Assembly: GCA_003554105.1 (NCBI GenBank)
Contig: PWFQ01000075.1
Span: 1 to 64,000, forward strand
Source of the DNA: Clostridiaceae bacterium
GTDB lineage: Bacteria; Bacillota; Clostridia; Peptostreptococcales; T1SED10-28
Reading direction: 5' to 3'
DNA: 64,000 nt
Positions 26,867 to 35,556 of the stretch are shown piece after piece. The translations under genes were made by a program, and so were the position numbers. Each line of letters opens with the position of its first letter. Position 1 is the first letter of the stretch. The notes under the pieces were generated by a model, which was not told the origin of the DNA, made no database searches, and saw only the letters and a program-made list of their open reading frames with translations.

Positions 26867-27104
26867 CTTAAGCTATGAAAAGATCATTCAGAGGCTGGAT
26901 GAGATTTTAGAGATGTTAACGAAGAATGAACTTAATCTTGACCAATCGATGGAGCTCTACGAAGAAGGTGCAGGACTTTACAGAAAAGCAAAGGAAATTC
27001 TCAAAGAAAAAGAGGACCGGGCATTTGAAATCGTTCAAGAATTAAATAATGAACCATCTATTACTGAACAAATTACACTTGATGAAATGGAGGAAGATCA
27101 TTGA
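26847..27104 (+). CDS. xseB: Exodeoxyribonuclease VII small subunit
   Basis: The 85-residue helical hairpin protein shows YEKIIQRLDEILEMLTKNEL and LDQSMELYEEG, the XseB signature. Several copies attach to the XseA tail. It overlaps xseA by 20 bases and ispA by 4, so the three are translationally coupled. Confidence 0.95.
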   Translation: MKETRNDLSYEKIIQRLDEILEMLTKNELNLDQSMELYEEGAGLYRKAKEILKEKEDRAFEIVQELNNEPSITEQITLDEMEEDH

Positions 27105-27988
27105 ACTTTAAAGAACAAATAGAAAAATATCAGCAACTTGTGGATCAATCTCTTGATCAATACCTGGAAAAAGAGAATGATGAGAATGATATTCTCTATG
27201 AGTCGATGCGCTATAGTGTTTTTGCAGGCGGAAAGCGACTTCGCCCTATTCTGGTGCTGGCGAGCTACGAGCTTTTTGACCAGGAATTCAAGGAAGCTTT
27301 ACCACTGGCAGCTTCTTTTGAAATGATTCACACTTATTCATTAATACATGATGATTTACCGGCAATGGATAATGATGATTATAGAAGGGGAAAGCTGACA
27401 AATCATAAAGTTTACAGTGAAAGCATTGCGATTTTGGCGGGAGATGGTCTGTTAAACCTTGCTCATGAAATACTTTTAAAAGAGATTATTCATTCAAGTG
27501 ATCCTGTTCGAACAGCGAAAAGCAGTTACATTCTTTCAGAAGCTTCCGGTGTTAAAGGTATGATCGGTGGCCAGGTTGTGGATATTTTATCGGAAGGGAA
27601 AGAAATATCGAAGAATACGCTCAACTATATTCATAAAAACAAAACCGGTGCATTGATAACGGCTGCAATGGTTTCAGGAGCTTTACTAGCAAAAGCTTCC
27701 GAAGATGACTTAATAAACGTTGAGAAGATTGGTGGGAATTTAGGACTCGCTTTTCAAATTAAAGATGATCTTCTTGATATCACAGGTGACGAATCAAAAC
27801 TTGGGAAAAAAACAGGATCCGATGAGAATTGCGATAAATCAACTTATCCGAAGCTTTTTGGAGTAGAAGAATCCCAAAGAAAAGTTGAGGAACTGACAAA
27901 GGAAGCAAAAGAGCTTTTAACGAACTATCTTCCAAAATCTCAATTTTTGTTGGACTTATGTGATTATCTTATAATGAGAGATCACTAA
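27101..27988 (+). CDS. ispA: Polyprenyl (farnesyl/geranyl) diphosphate synthase
   Basis: The 295-residue trans-isoprenyl diphosphate synthase makes FPP from IPP and DMAPP in the cytoplasm. The first Asp-rich motif is HDDLPAMDNDD and the second is IKDDLLD; FAGGKRLRP binds IPP. The TTG start at 27101 overlaps the xseB stop, with GGAGG upstream. In the classical OLE locus, ispA is the gene directly before the RNA; here one further gene intervenes. Confidence 0.95.
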   Translation: MNFKEQIEKYQQLVDQSLDQYLEKENDENDILYESMRYSVFAGGKRLRPILVLASYELFDQEFKEALPLAASFEMIHTYSLIHDDLPAMDNDDYRRGKLTNHKVYSESIAILAGDGLLNLAHEILLKEIIHSSDPVRTAKSSYILSEASGVKGMIGGQVVDILSEGKEISKNTLNYIHKNKTGALITAAMVSGALLAKASEDDLINVEKIGGNLGLAFQIKDDLLDITGDESKLGKKTGSDENCDKSTYPKLFGVEESQRKVEELTKEAKELLTNYLPKSQFLLDLCDYLIMRDH

Positions 27989-28006
27989 GACTGAGGAGGA
28001 AATAAT

Positions 28007-28489
28007 GTGAATTTTATTCAGGGAGTTACACAAAACAGCTATTTGATTGTTGCCTTTTTTTCCTGGTTTATAGCACAATCAATTAAGGTAGTCCATACTT
28101 TGATTAGAGATAGAACCTTTAATTTTTCCAGGTTTATCGGCTCAGGAGGAATGCCAAGTTCCCACTCCTCCTTCGTTATGGGATTAAGCACTACGATTGG
28201 ATTGAATCATGGTTGGAATTCTGCGACTTTTGCAGTATCTATTGTGTTTTCACTTGTGGTTATGTACGATGCTGCAGGAGTGAGAAGAGCAGTCGGTAAA
28301 CAGGCAATCATTGTAAACAAAATGATTGATGATCTTCAGGTACAAAGAAAATCAAAAAAGGAAAAAGGACAAAAAGGAGACCATCATCCAATTACAGAAA
28401 AGCGATTGAAAGAGTTAATCGGGCACACTCCTATTGAGGTTTTTGCGGGAGCCATACTTGGCATAATTGTTGCTAACATAATGGTTTGA
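28007..28489 (+). CDS. Divergent PAP2 family membrane protein (YuiD/DUF212)
   Basis: The 160-residue integral membrane protein has the family core GMPSSHSSFVMGLSTTIG and YDAAGVRRAVGKQA, with three or four hydrophobic helices and a last helix after VFAGAILG. The family is a distant relative of PAP2 lipid phosphatases. A role in polyprenyl or phospholipid phosphate turnover is a guess that fits the isoprenoid neighbours. GTG start with GAGGAGG upstream. Its stop codon overlaps the -35 box of the OLE RNA promoter. Confidence 0.87.
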   Translation: MNFIQGVTQNSYLIVAFFSWFIAQSIKVVHTLIRDRTFNFSRFIGSGGMPSSHSSFVMGLSTTIGLNHGWNSATFAVSIVFSLVVMYDAAGVRRAVGKQAIIVNKMIDDLQVQRKSKKEKGQKGDHHPITEKRLKELIGHTPIEVFAGAILGIIVANIMV

Positions 28490-28514
28490 TATCTGTTGAT
28501 AACTATGTTATACT
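28486..28514 (+). promoter_or_regulatory. Promoter of the OLE RNA
   Basis: TTGATA (28486-28491) and TATACT (28509-28514) are 17 bases apart, each one mismatch from the sigma-A consensus. Initiation about 7 bases on (near 28521) falls just before the first base of the RNA's terminal helix at 28527. The -35 box overlaps the yuiD-like stop codon. Confidence 0.75.
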
Positions 28515-28526
28515 TAGTTATAAAAA

Positions 28527-29086
28527 ACAGTGGCACAGCACTCCAGTCAATAAACCGATCTTTGAAGGCGGGGCTAAAAATCCGTCGAAGGGCACATCGA
28601 TGAAGTTCTTAGTTTTGGCTGCCGACGCCCAGTCGGGGGTCAGTTCTGAGAGTAAGGAGATGGGGGCGATCCACAAGGGCATGTGGGCGTTGACCCTCGC
28701 TTCGCGGAGACCAACTAGTATTTTCAAAGGGTGAAACCTACAGCTTTCCAAGGAAACTGTAGTGTAGCCTGCCTTGAGTGGAATAGGTGGATAGGGAGAT
28801 CAGATTCGATTCTTTAAAGGGCCCTGAGAGTCGGATTATCGCTACCTGAAACCTATACTGCAAAAGAGGCTAAGAGATCTGTTTATTGTTGAGGAAAACT
28901 CCTGGACTGTTCATTAAGAGGTGCATTTAGGATTACAGTACGGACTAAGTGGTAATCCAGTCTTGCCTGTGGTGACAAGGCAAACTTTGATTTAATGGGA
29001 AACCACTGTAATGGCGACATACAGCATCAAAGGGGGAAATCCAACTGGACCTAAGCCGTAAAATTTACTAAGTGCATTGCCACTGT
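28527..29086 (+). ncRNA. OLE RNA (ornate, large, extremophilic), about 560 nt
   Basis: This is a non-coding stretch, GC-rich in its 5' half in an AT-rich genome, lying between ispA-yuiD and a matching oapA gene. That is the known location of OLE RNA in Firmicutes. The ends pair over several consecutive helices: ACAGTGGCA (28527-28535) with TGCCACTGT (29078-29086), GCACT (28538-28542) with AGTGC (29071-29075), and TCCAGT (28542-28547) with ACTGGA (29044-29049). An internal hairpin closes CTACAG/CTGTAG at 28738-28762, and TTGCCT/AGGCAA pairs near 28963-28982. OLE RNA binds the membrane protein OapA and acts at the cell membrane in tolerance to alcohol, cold and magnesium stress. The few ORFs in the region lack ribosome sites. 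A covariance search was not possible, but context, size and paired ends agree. Confidence 0.92.
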
Positions 29087-29114
29087 AAAGCTGATAGAGA
29101 ACCTATCAGCTTTA
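29086..29114 (+). promoter_or_regulatory. 12-bp hairpin between OLE RNA and oapA
   Basis: TAAAGCTGATAG (29086-29097) pairs perfectly with CTATCAGCTTTA (29103-29114) around AGAAC. It directly abuts the terminal helix of the OLE RNA and lies 13 bases before the oapA ribosome site. No clear T-run follows, so it may be a weak terminator or a 3'-end processing or stabilising element. Confidence 0.65.
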
Positions 29115-29138
29115 TATCTATTTACTGGGAGGATTCTA

Positions 29139-29732
29139 TTGAGCGAGAAAAATCATAATAAAAATGAACGTTATTTTAAATATATCTGGACGAAGTATAA
29201 CTTGAAATGGGTAGTTGTGATATCCATATGGACATTCTTTTTAACGATCCTGTTTACTTTGGCATCTGAATCAATATTAAACAACACCCAAATTTTTTTG
29301 TCTTTTTTGATTCTAATTTGCATAATATTTCTCGGGGTTGCAAGTGATATGGTCGGGATTGCAATTACTGCTGCATCAGACAAACCTTTCCATGCAATGG
29401 CTTCTGATAAAGTTCGTGGTGCAAAATATGCTATAAAACTTAAAAAGAATACCGGTGTTGTTTCAAATTTCTGCAACGATGTCGTAGGTGATATCTGTGG
29501 TATTATTAGTGGTGTAGCAGGTGCTAGTATTGTTCTGCAGATCGATTTTATCCATAGAGGAATTTTAACGATTATTTTAACCAGTTTTATCGCTTCTTTG
29601 ACCGTTGGAGGCAAAGCGCTTGGAAAGAATTTAGCAGTATATAAATCCCATGAGATCGTCTTCAGAACTGCTAAAATCTTGACTCGACTTAAAGATGGAC
29701 TGGGAATTGATTTCATAAAAGAAAATAAGTAA
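29139..29732 (+). CDS. oapA: OLE-associated membrane protein OapA
   Basis: The 197-residue protein has four predicted membrane helices: about 24-46, 52-76, 117-138 and 145-165. A conserved-looking basic segment (KVRGAKYAIKLKKNTG) lies in the loop after helix 2, and a D114-x-x-x-D118 motif (NDVVGD) comes before helix 3. OapA is known to dimerise on OLE RNA and hold it at the membrane; a DxxxD motif resembling those of divalent-metal transporters is, as I recall, a family feature. The TTG at 29139 follows GGGAGG. Its position directly after the RNA and before dxs supports the assignment. Confidence 0.9.
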   Translation: MSEKNHNKNERYFKYIWTKYNLKWVVVISIWTFFLTILFTLASESILNNTQIFLSFLILICIIFLGVASDMVGIAITAASDKPFHAMASDKVRGAKYAIKLKKNTGVVSNFCNDVVGDICGIISGVAGASIVLQIDFIHRGILTIILTSFIASLTVGGKALGKNLAVYKSHEIVFRTAKILTRLKDGLGIDFIKENK

Positions 29733-29754
29733 AAAAAGAAAGCGAGTGAAGAAT

Positions 29755-31656
29755 ATGAAGAACATTTTAGATCATATCGAATCACCGGAAGACATAAGAA
29801 AACTGAATGATAATGAAATACAAATCTTAGCCAAGGAACTAAGAGAATTTTTAATTGATAACGTGTCAAAAACCGGAGGTCATCTTGCTTCAAATCTGGG
29901 AGTTGTGGAATTAACTTTAGCTCTGCATCAGGTGTTTAATACCCAAGTGGATAAAATTGTATGGGATGTGGGGCACCAAAGTTATGTGCACAAAATTCTA
30001 ACCGGACGAAAAGACAGATTTAGAACTTTGCGACAGTTTAATGGTTTAAGCGGTTTTCCTAAAAGAAATGAAAGCATACATGATCATTTTGACACAGGGC
30101 ATAGCTCTACATCAATCTCTGCCGCTTTAGGTATAGCTACAGCAAGAGATCTTAAAAATGAAAAATACTCAGTTACTGCAATTATTGGTGATGGCGCACT
30201 AACAGGAGGAATGGCTTTCGAAGCTCTCAACCATGCAGGGCAAAGCAAGACAAACATGAATATTATCCTGAATGATAATGAAATGTCAATTTCGGAAAAT
30301 ACTGGCGGACTATCAAAGTATTTGAGCAAAGTTCGCACAATGCCGGTTTATAGTCGTGTGAAGGGAGATGTTGAAGCTCTAATCAACCACATCCCCGCTC
30401 TTGGAAAAACCATGATTAGAACAGCAGGTAAAGCCAAAGACAGCATCAAGTATTTTTTTGTCCCCGGTGTATTGTTTGAAGAACTTGGAATCACATATAT
30501 AGGACCTGTTGACGGTCATAATTATCATGATACTTTAGAGGCTTTAAAACGGGCTAAAGGAATTTCCGGCCCGGTAATTATTCATCTGATTACTAAAAAA
30601 GGGAAAGGTTACTCTTTTGCAGAAGAAAGACCTGAAAAATTTCACGGTGTCAGTCCCTTTAATAAGGAGACCGGACAACCACTGGAACAATCTAAGAAGT
30701 TCTCTTTTTCAAAAGTTGCAGGGAAGTCTTTGACTGATTTGGCATATGAGAACCATTCAATTACAGCAATTACGGCCGCCATGCCTGATGGAACGGGTAT
30801 GAACGAGTTCAAGGATAAATATCCCGATCGTTTCTTTGATGTTGGAATTGCAGAACAGCATGCCGTCACAATGGCCGCAGGGCAGGCCGCTAACGGTTTG
30901 AACCCGGTTTTTGCTGTCTATTCAACGTTTTTACAACGTGGATTCGACCAAATACTGCACGATGTAGCTTTGCAAAATCTACCGGTAACATTTTTATTAG
31001 ACCGAGCCGGGGTTGTAGGGGCTGATGGTGAAACTCACCAAGGAATTTATGACATATCCTACCTGTCGATGATTCCGAATATGCAAATTTTATCGCCAAT
31101 GAATGGAACCGAGTTGAATGCGATGATCAAATATGCAATTCAAGAACCTGGTCCGGTTGCAATCCGGTATCCAAAAGGAGATGCGCTTGAGTGCGACTTC
31201 AATTCGGAGAAAAATATACAAACAGGAAAAGGTGAAATCATTAATTTTGAAGGCAACGATGTGGTAATCTTTGCTTTTGGACCTCTTGTTAATTCGGGAA
31301 AAAGGGTCTTGGAAAAACTCAAATCGTATGACATCTTTGGAACCCTTGTTAACTTGCGTTTTGCTAAACCCTTGGATCATCAATTAATTTTGGATCTGAC
31401 GGCAAAGGCTGACCAAGTGATAGTAATGGAAGATCATGCATCAATCGGAGGCTTGGGCTCGTTAATCACTCATTTGTTGAATGATCATGATCAATTAAAA
31501 AGAATCACGACCTTCGCTTTGCCCGACGAATTTATCCAACATGGTTCAGTGAGCGAGGTTTATAAAACCTATGAGATTGATGAGTATAGCATTGTACAAA
31601 GGATACTGACACTCAAAGACAAAAAGAGATCTCATCTTCGAAGGATTTCAAAGTAA
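29755..31656 (+). CDS. dxs: 1-deoxy-D-xylulose-5-phosphate synthase
   Basis: The first enzyme of the MEP isoprenoid pathway, joining pyruvate and glyceraldehyde 3-phosphate. At 633 residues it is full length: thiamine diphosphate site GDGALTGGMAFEALN, the DVGHQSYVHKILTGR substrate region, a transketolase pyrimidine domain (FFDVGIAEQHAVTMAAG) and the C-terminal domain. The ATG at 29755 is chosen over the GTG at 29746. With ispA and ispH elsewhere in the window, it shows that this organism uses the MEP route. Confidence 0.97.
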   Translation: MKNILDHIESPEDIRKLNDNEIQILAKELREFLIDNVSKTGGHLASNLGVVELTLALHQVFNTQVDKIVWDVGHQSYVHKILTGRKDRFRTLRQFNGLSGFPKRNESIHDHFDTGHSSTSISAALGIATARDLKNEKYSVTAIIGDGALTGGMAFEALNHAGQSKTNMNIILNDNEMSISENTGGLSKYLSKVRTMPVYSRVKGDVEALINHIPALGKTMIRTAGKAKDSIKYFFVPGVLFEELGITYIGPVDGHNYHDTLEALKRAKGISGPVIIHLITKKGKGYSFAEERPEKFHGVSPFNKETGQPLEQSKKFSFSKVAGKSLTDLAYENHSITAITAAMPDGTGMNEFKDKYPDRFFDVGIAEQHAVTMAAGQAANGLNPVFAVYSTFLQRGFDQILHDVALQNLPVTFLLDRAGVVGADGETHQGIYDISYLSMIPNMQILSPMNGTELNAMIKYAIQEPGPVAIRYPKGDALECDFNSEKNIQTGKGEIINFEGNDVVIFAFGPLVNSGKRVLEKLKSYDIFGTLVNLRFAKPLDHQLILDLTAKADQVIVMEDHASIGGLGSLITHLLNDHDQLKRITTFALPDEFIQHGSVSEVYKTYEIDEYSIVQRILTLKDKKRSHLRRISK

Positions 31657-31666
31657 GGAGATGGCT

Positions 31667-32479
31667 ATGAAAAAAGAACGATTGGATATCGTATTGGTAG
31701 AACGGGGATTCTTTGATAGTCGCGAAAAAGCAAAAAGATCAATCATGGCAGGTCAAGTTCTGGTAGACGGTTATATTGCTGATAAACCGGGAACAAAAAT
31801 ATCATTGGATCATCCCATTGTTATAAAAGGAAATCCTATACCATATGTTAGTCGAGGTGGGCTTAAATTAGAAAAAGCACTTAAGGAATTCAGCATTAAC
31901 TTAACAAATAAAGTTGTAATGGATATTGGATCCTCAACCGGAGGATTCACTGATTGCATGCTGCAAAATGGAGCAAAAAAAGTTTTCGCAGTTGATGTTG
32001 GCTATGGACAGCTAGATTGGAGTTTAAGAGAAAACGATAAAGTTGTGGTTATGGAGCGGACGAACATACGAAACGTGATACCTGAAATGATTGGAGAGGA
32101 AATGGAACTCATAACCGTTGATGTTTCATTCATTTCTCTAAAACTGGTTCTCCCGGTGGTAAAAAAACTTTTGAAGGATCATGGTGAAGTGGTTGTGTTG
32201 ATTAAACCTCAATTTGAGGCAGGGAAAGAATTTATCGGTAAAAACGGTGTGGTTCGAGATAAACAGATCCACAAGAAGGTTTTGGTCAATGTTTTAGAGA
32301 GTTTCCAGCAAATTGGCTTCAAAATTCTTAACCTATCTTTTTCACCGGTGAAGGGACCAAAGGGAAATATCGAATTTTTAGCCCATTTGTCAGAAAGAGA
32401 CAAAACCGATCCTGTTGAAAAAAAACTTCAAGAAATAGAAATACTTGTGGGCATCGCACATGAGACTCTGTTACAATGA
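31667..32479 (+). CDS. tlyA: TlyA family rRNA methyltransferase
   Basis: An N-terminal S4 RNA-binding domain (KERLDIVLVERGFFDSREKAK) is joined to a FtsJ-like Rossmann domain (VVMDIGSSTGGFTDCML, VFAVDVGYGQLDW). The 270-residue protein is the family's usual length. TlyA (YqxC) 2'-O-methylates rRNA cytidines. The ATG at 31667 is favoured because AAGGAG (31655-31660) sits too close to the ATG at 31661. It lies between dxs and argR as in Bacillus. Confidence 0.93.
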   Translation: MKKERLDIVLVERGFFDSREKAKRSIMAGQVLVDGYIADKPGTKISLDHPIVIKGNPIPYVSRGGLKLEKALKEFSINLTNKVVMDIGSSTGGFTDCMLQNGAKKVFAVDVGYGQLDWSLRENDKVVVMERTNIRNVIPEMIGEEMELITVDVSFISLKLVLPVVKKLLKDHGEVVVLIKPQFEAGKEFIGKNGVVRDKQIHKKVLVNVLESFQQIGFKILNLSFSPVKGPKGNIEFLAHLSERDKTDPVEKKLQEIEILVGIAHETLLQ

Positions 32480-32523
32480 TAGTAAATGATTGCATAAGTC
32501 ACAATCTCTAGGGGGCTAAAAAG

Positions 32524-32973
32524 ATGAAGTATACAAGACAAGCAAAAATCCTGGAAATTATCAAAAATAAAGAAATTGAAACCCAGGAAGAACTATCGGA
32601 GGAGTTGCGAAAATTAGGATTGAATGTTACTCAGGCAACTGTATCAAGAGACATTAAAGAACTTCGACTGATAAAAACATTATCGAAATCAGGCCGGTAT
32701 AAGTATGCTACACTGGATAATCAAAGTACGGTATTATCCGATCGATTAATGCGCTTATTTAGAGACTCGATTTTATCAATCGATCATGCAGGAAATATTC
32801 TTGTCCTTAAAACTCTTTCCGGAGCAGGACAGGCTGCTGCTTCAACAATCGATGCAATAAATTATGAGGAAATTGTCGGTACGATTGCAGGAGACGATAC
32901 AATCTTTGTTCTGATCAGAAACGAAGAAGATGTGGAAAATATTAAAGAGAAGTTTAAAACCTTAATGAAGTAA
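32524..32973 (+). CDS. argR: Arginine repressor
   Basis: The 149-residue regulator has an N-terminal winged helix ([12 protein letters not shown]) and a C-terminal hexamerisation and arginine-binding domain ([13 protein letters not shown]). It represses arginine synthesis when arginine is high. No arginine genes lie in the window, so the link to recN is positional, as in many Firmicutes. Confidence 0.95.
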   Translation: MKYTRQAKILEIIKNKEIETQEELSEELRKLGLNVTQATVSRDIKELRLIKTLSKSGRYKYATLDNQSTVLSDRLMRLFRDSILSIDHAGNILVLKTLSGAGQAAASTIDAINYEEIVGTIAGDDTIFVLIRNEEDVENIKEKFKTLMK

Positions 32974-33001
32974 AATATCACCGATAAGGGGTTTAAATAA
33001 G

Positions 33002-34693
33002 ATGCTTTTAGAGCTGGAGATTAAAAATTTTGCTTTAATTGATGAGATTCATGTAAATTTCCGTCAAGGCTTGAATATTTTAACCGGTGAAACCGGTGTC
33101 GGCAAATCAATTATCATTAATGGTATTAAATTAACTCTAGGTGAAAGGGCAGATCGTGATTGGATTCGTAAAGGATCAGAAAAGGCATTCGTTCAATCGG
33201 TTTTTCTAAAAACTCCATTAATCAAAAAAAAACTGATGGACCTTGGGTTGAACGGTGATGATGATCATCTCATTCTTTCAAGGGAGCTACATAAAAGTGG
33301 AAGGAGTGTTAGCCGTATTAACGGATCAATTGTCACAAATGCTACAATTAAAGACGTAGCAGACTTGATAATTGACATACATGGACAACATAGTCATCAG
33401 TCATTACTGAATAAAAGCAAACATATTGATTTTCTTGATGATTATATTGGTACTGAAGCCCTTAAAGTCTTGAAGGAGTTTCAGTCTTCCTATTCTCAAT
33501 ATCTACAACTGATTAATGAAAAAGAGAGTTTGAGTATTGATGATCGTGAAAGGGAACGACAAATTGATTTACTCGATTTTCAGATTAAGGAAATCGAAAG
33601 CGCTAACTTTAATATTGGAGAAGAGGAAGAGCTTCTCAAAGAATATCGGATCTTATCTAATAGTGAAGAGCTCTACGAGATGTTAGGTCAAATTCTTGAA
33701 ATTCTGAAACACGAATCGATGACAAACAGTGCAATTGACCAATTAAGCAGTTCTCATGCAATTATGGACAGAATTTCCGGAATCGATACCAAGGTTGATG
33801 GTTTCAAAACACAATTTGAAGATATCCAGTTTCAACTGGAAGACCTGTATCAGGAAATAAGGGATTATCACGATCACATTGAGTATGATGAAGTGCATAT
33901 GACTGCAATCAATGAAAGAATTGCAGAAATAAATCATTTGAAACGTAAATACGGAAACCATATTGAAGATATTCAACAAGAGCTGCTTGTGATGAAAAAG
34001 ACTTATAATCAACTGCTAAACAGCAAAGAAAAAGTGAAAGAATTAAATGATATGATTAAAGTAAAGGAAAAGAAGCTTGAAGACTTAGGGTCTGTTTTAC
34101 ATAAAAAAAGAACAGATGCTGCCAAAGTGTTACAGAATAGAGTTGCAAAAGAATTAAAAGATCTTAATATTCCTCAGGGAGAATTGCTTATATCAATAGA
34201 TCCATTAGCAAAATCAGCAAAGAAAGAACGGATATATAACGAAAAGGGATATGATCATGTAGAGTTTTTAATTAAGACCAATCCCGGAGAAGATCATAAG
34301 CCATTGACAAAAATAGCATCAGGCGGTGAAATTTCACGAGTAATGCTTGCGTTAAAAAGTCTTTTGGCGGATGTTGACAAAATACCCTGCCTGATCTTTG
34401 ACGAAATCGATGCAGGAATTAGTGGAGAAACCGGACATTTAGTGGGAGAAAAGTTGCTGGGTATCAGCAAAAAAAGACAAGTAATCTGTATTACTCACCT
34501 GGCACAAATTGCAGCACGGGGTGATACGCATTTTCTCATATACAAGACTTCAAAAGACGAAAACACCAATACGTATATACGGGAACTTTTAATAGAGGAA
34601 CGGATCCAAGAAATTGGCCGCTTGCTTGGAGGTACGGACTCAGAGATTACCCGAAGACATGCAAGTGAACTGCTTCAGTATACAGTACAGTAA
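33002..34693 (+). CDS. recN: DNA repair protein RecN
   Basis: The 563-residue SMC-like ATPase has Walker A GETGVGKSI near the N-terminus, a long coiled-coil middle (about 160-400), the signature KIASGGEISRVMLALK and Walker B LIFDEIDAGISG. It acts early in double-strand break repair. In sporulating Firmicutes spoIVB follows; here spo0A comes 54 bases later. Confidence 0.96.
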   Translation: MLLELEIKNFALIDEIHVNFRQGLNILTGETGVGKSIIINGIKLTLGERADRDWIRKGSEKAFVQSVFLKTPLIKKKLMDLGLNGDDDHLILSRELHKSGRSVSRINGSIVTNATIKDVADLIIDIHGQHSHQSLLNKSKHIDFLDDYIGTEALKVLKEFQSSYSQYLQLINEKESLSIDDRERERQIDLLDFQIKEIESANFNIGEEEELLKEYRILSNSEELYEMLGQILEILKHESMTNSAIDQLSSSHAIMDRISGIDTKVDGFKTQFEDIQFQLEDLYQEIRDYHDHIEYDEVHMTAINERIAEINHLKRKYGNHIEDIQQELLVMKKTYNQLLNSKEKVKELNDMIKVKEKKLEDLGSVLHKKRTDAAKVLQNRVAKELKDLNIPQGELLISIDPLAKSAKKERIYNEKGYDHVEFLIKTNPGEDHKPLTKIASGGEISRVMLALKSLLADVDKIPCLIFDEIDAGISGETGHLVGEKLLGISKKRQVICITHLAQIAARGDTHFLIYKTSKDENTNTYIRELLIEERIQEIGRLLGGTDSEITRRHASELLQYTVQ

Positions 34694-34746
34694 TCGGTAA
34701 ACAGCAGGATTTTAAGTTGGTTTATAATGAAAAAGGGGGGATTACT

Positions 34747-35535
34747 TTGAATGAAGATAAGATTCGCATGGCATTAGTTGACGATAATGAAGAATTTTGC
34801 AATGTATTAAAAGAGTTTTTAAACAAGCAGGAGGATATAGAAGTTGTCGGGATAGCTCATGATGGTCTTGAAGCTTTGCAGCTGGTCGAAGAAAGTAAAC
34901 CGGATGTTTTAATACTTGACATTATTATGCCACATCTTGATGGTCTGGGTGTACTAGAAGAGTTACATAGGAATAATAGGAAGAGCAGGCCTTATACAAT
35001 AATTTTATCAGCAGTGGGGCAGGACCGCATTACCCAAAAAGCGATTCATTTGGGTGCGGACTATTATATTGTAAAGCCTTTCGATTTGAATTTTTTCCTT
35101 AAGCGGGTGAGGGAGTCTAAAGAAGAATTTACTAATGAAGGATCATTCAGAGATAGGAATGTAAATAATGGAGATAAAGATCTCCTGCAAATTGAAAACC
35201 TGTTGGTAAAAACAATGAATGATGCCGGAATTCCTTCCCACATAAAGGGTTATGCCTATATTAAAGAAGCAATTATAATGGTTGTACGAAACAAAGAGTA
35301 TTTGAATGCTATTACGAAAGAGTTATATCCTGGAATTGCAAGAAAGTTTGATACAACTCCCAGCAGAGTTGAAAGAGCAATAAGACATTCAATCGAAGTG
35401 GCATGGAAAGAGGGAAGTCAAAGTCCTATCAGATCTGTTTTTAATGATTTTCCTCGATTCAAAAACTCAAAGAAAAAACCGACAAATTCAGAATTCATTG
35501 CTGTTCTATCAGACAAAATTCGAATGCAATTATAA
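34747..35535 (+). CDS. spo0A: Spo0A response regulator
   Basis: The 262-residue protein is complete. The receiver domain has the acidic pair (LVDDN), the phosphorylation site in ILDIIMPHLDG and the conserved IVKPFD lysine. The C-terminal DNA-binding domain holds the near-invariant TTPSRVERAIRHSIEVAW helix. Spo0A is the master regulator of sporulation onset and also of stationary-phase physiology. The TTG at 34747 follows AAGGGGGG. No spoIVB precedes it and no other sporulation gene is in the window, so its role here may lie outside spore formation. Confidence 0.95.
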   Translation: MNEDKIRMALVDDNEEFCNVLKEFLNKQEDIEVVGIAHDGLEALQLVEESKPDVLILDIIMPHLDGLGVLEELHRNNRKSRPYTIILSAVGQDRITQKAIHLGADYYIVKPFDLNFFLKRVRESKEEFTNEGSFRDRNVNNGDKDLLQIENLLVKTMNDAGIPSHIKGYAYIKEAIIMVVRNKEYLNAITKELYPGIARKFDTTPSRVERAIRHSIEVAWKEGSQSPIRSVFNDFPRFKNSKKKPTNSEFIAVLSDKIRMQL

Positions 35536-35556
35536 TTTTGCTTATGGAGGTAAATA

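Noticed and set aside
28486-28751. Open frames on both strands across the 5' half of the OLE RNA (82 and 77 residues)
   Set aside because: No ribosome sites, composition unlike neighbours, and the sequence is explained by base-paired RNA structure.
28527-29086. Possibility that the non-coding block is tmRNA, RNase P RNA, 6S RNA or a group II intron
   Set aside because: No CCA-ended tRNA-like fold, no RNase P core sequences, far too long for 6S, and no intron domain V or maturase; the gene context fits OLE.
29171-29893. 240-residue minus-strand frame opposite oapA and the start of dxs
   Set aside because: It is antisense to two well-supported genes, crosses their boundary and has no ribosome site.
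34700-34746. Possible sigma-H promoter (AGGATTTT near 34705) before spo0A
   Set aside because: The -10 GAAT element is not present at the right distance; the TATAAT at 34722 has no convincing -35. Left unassigned.
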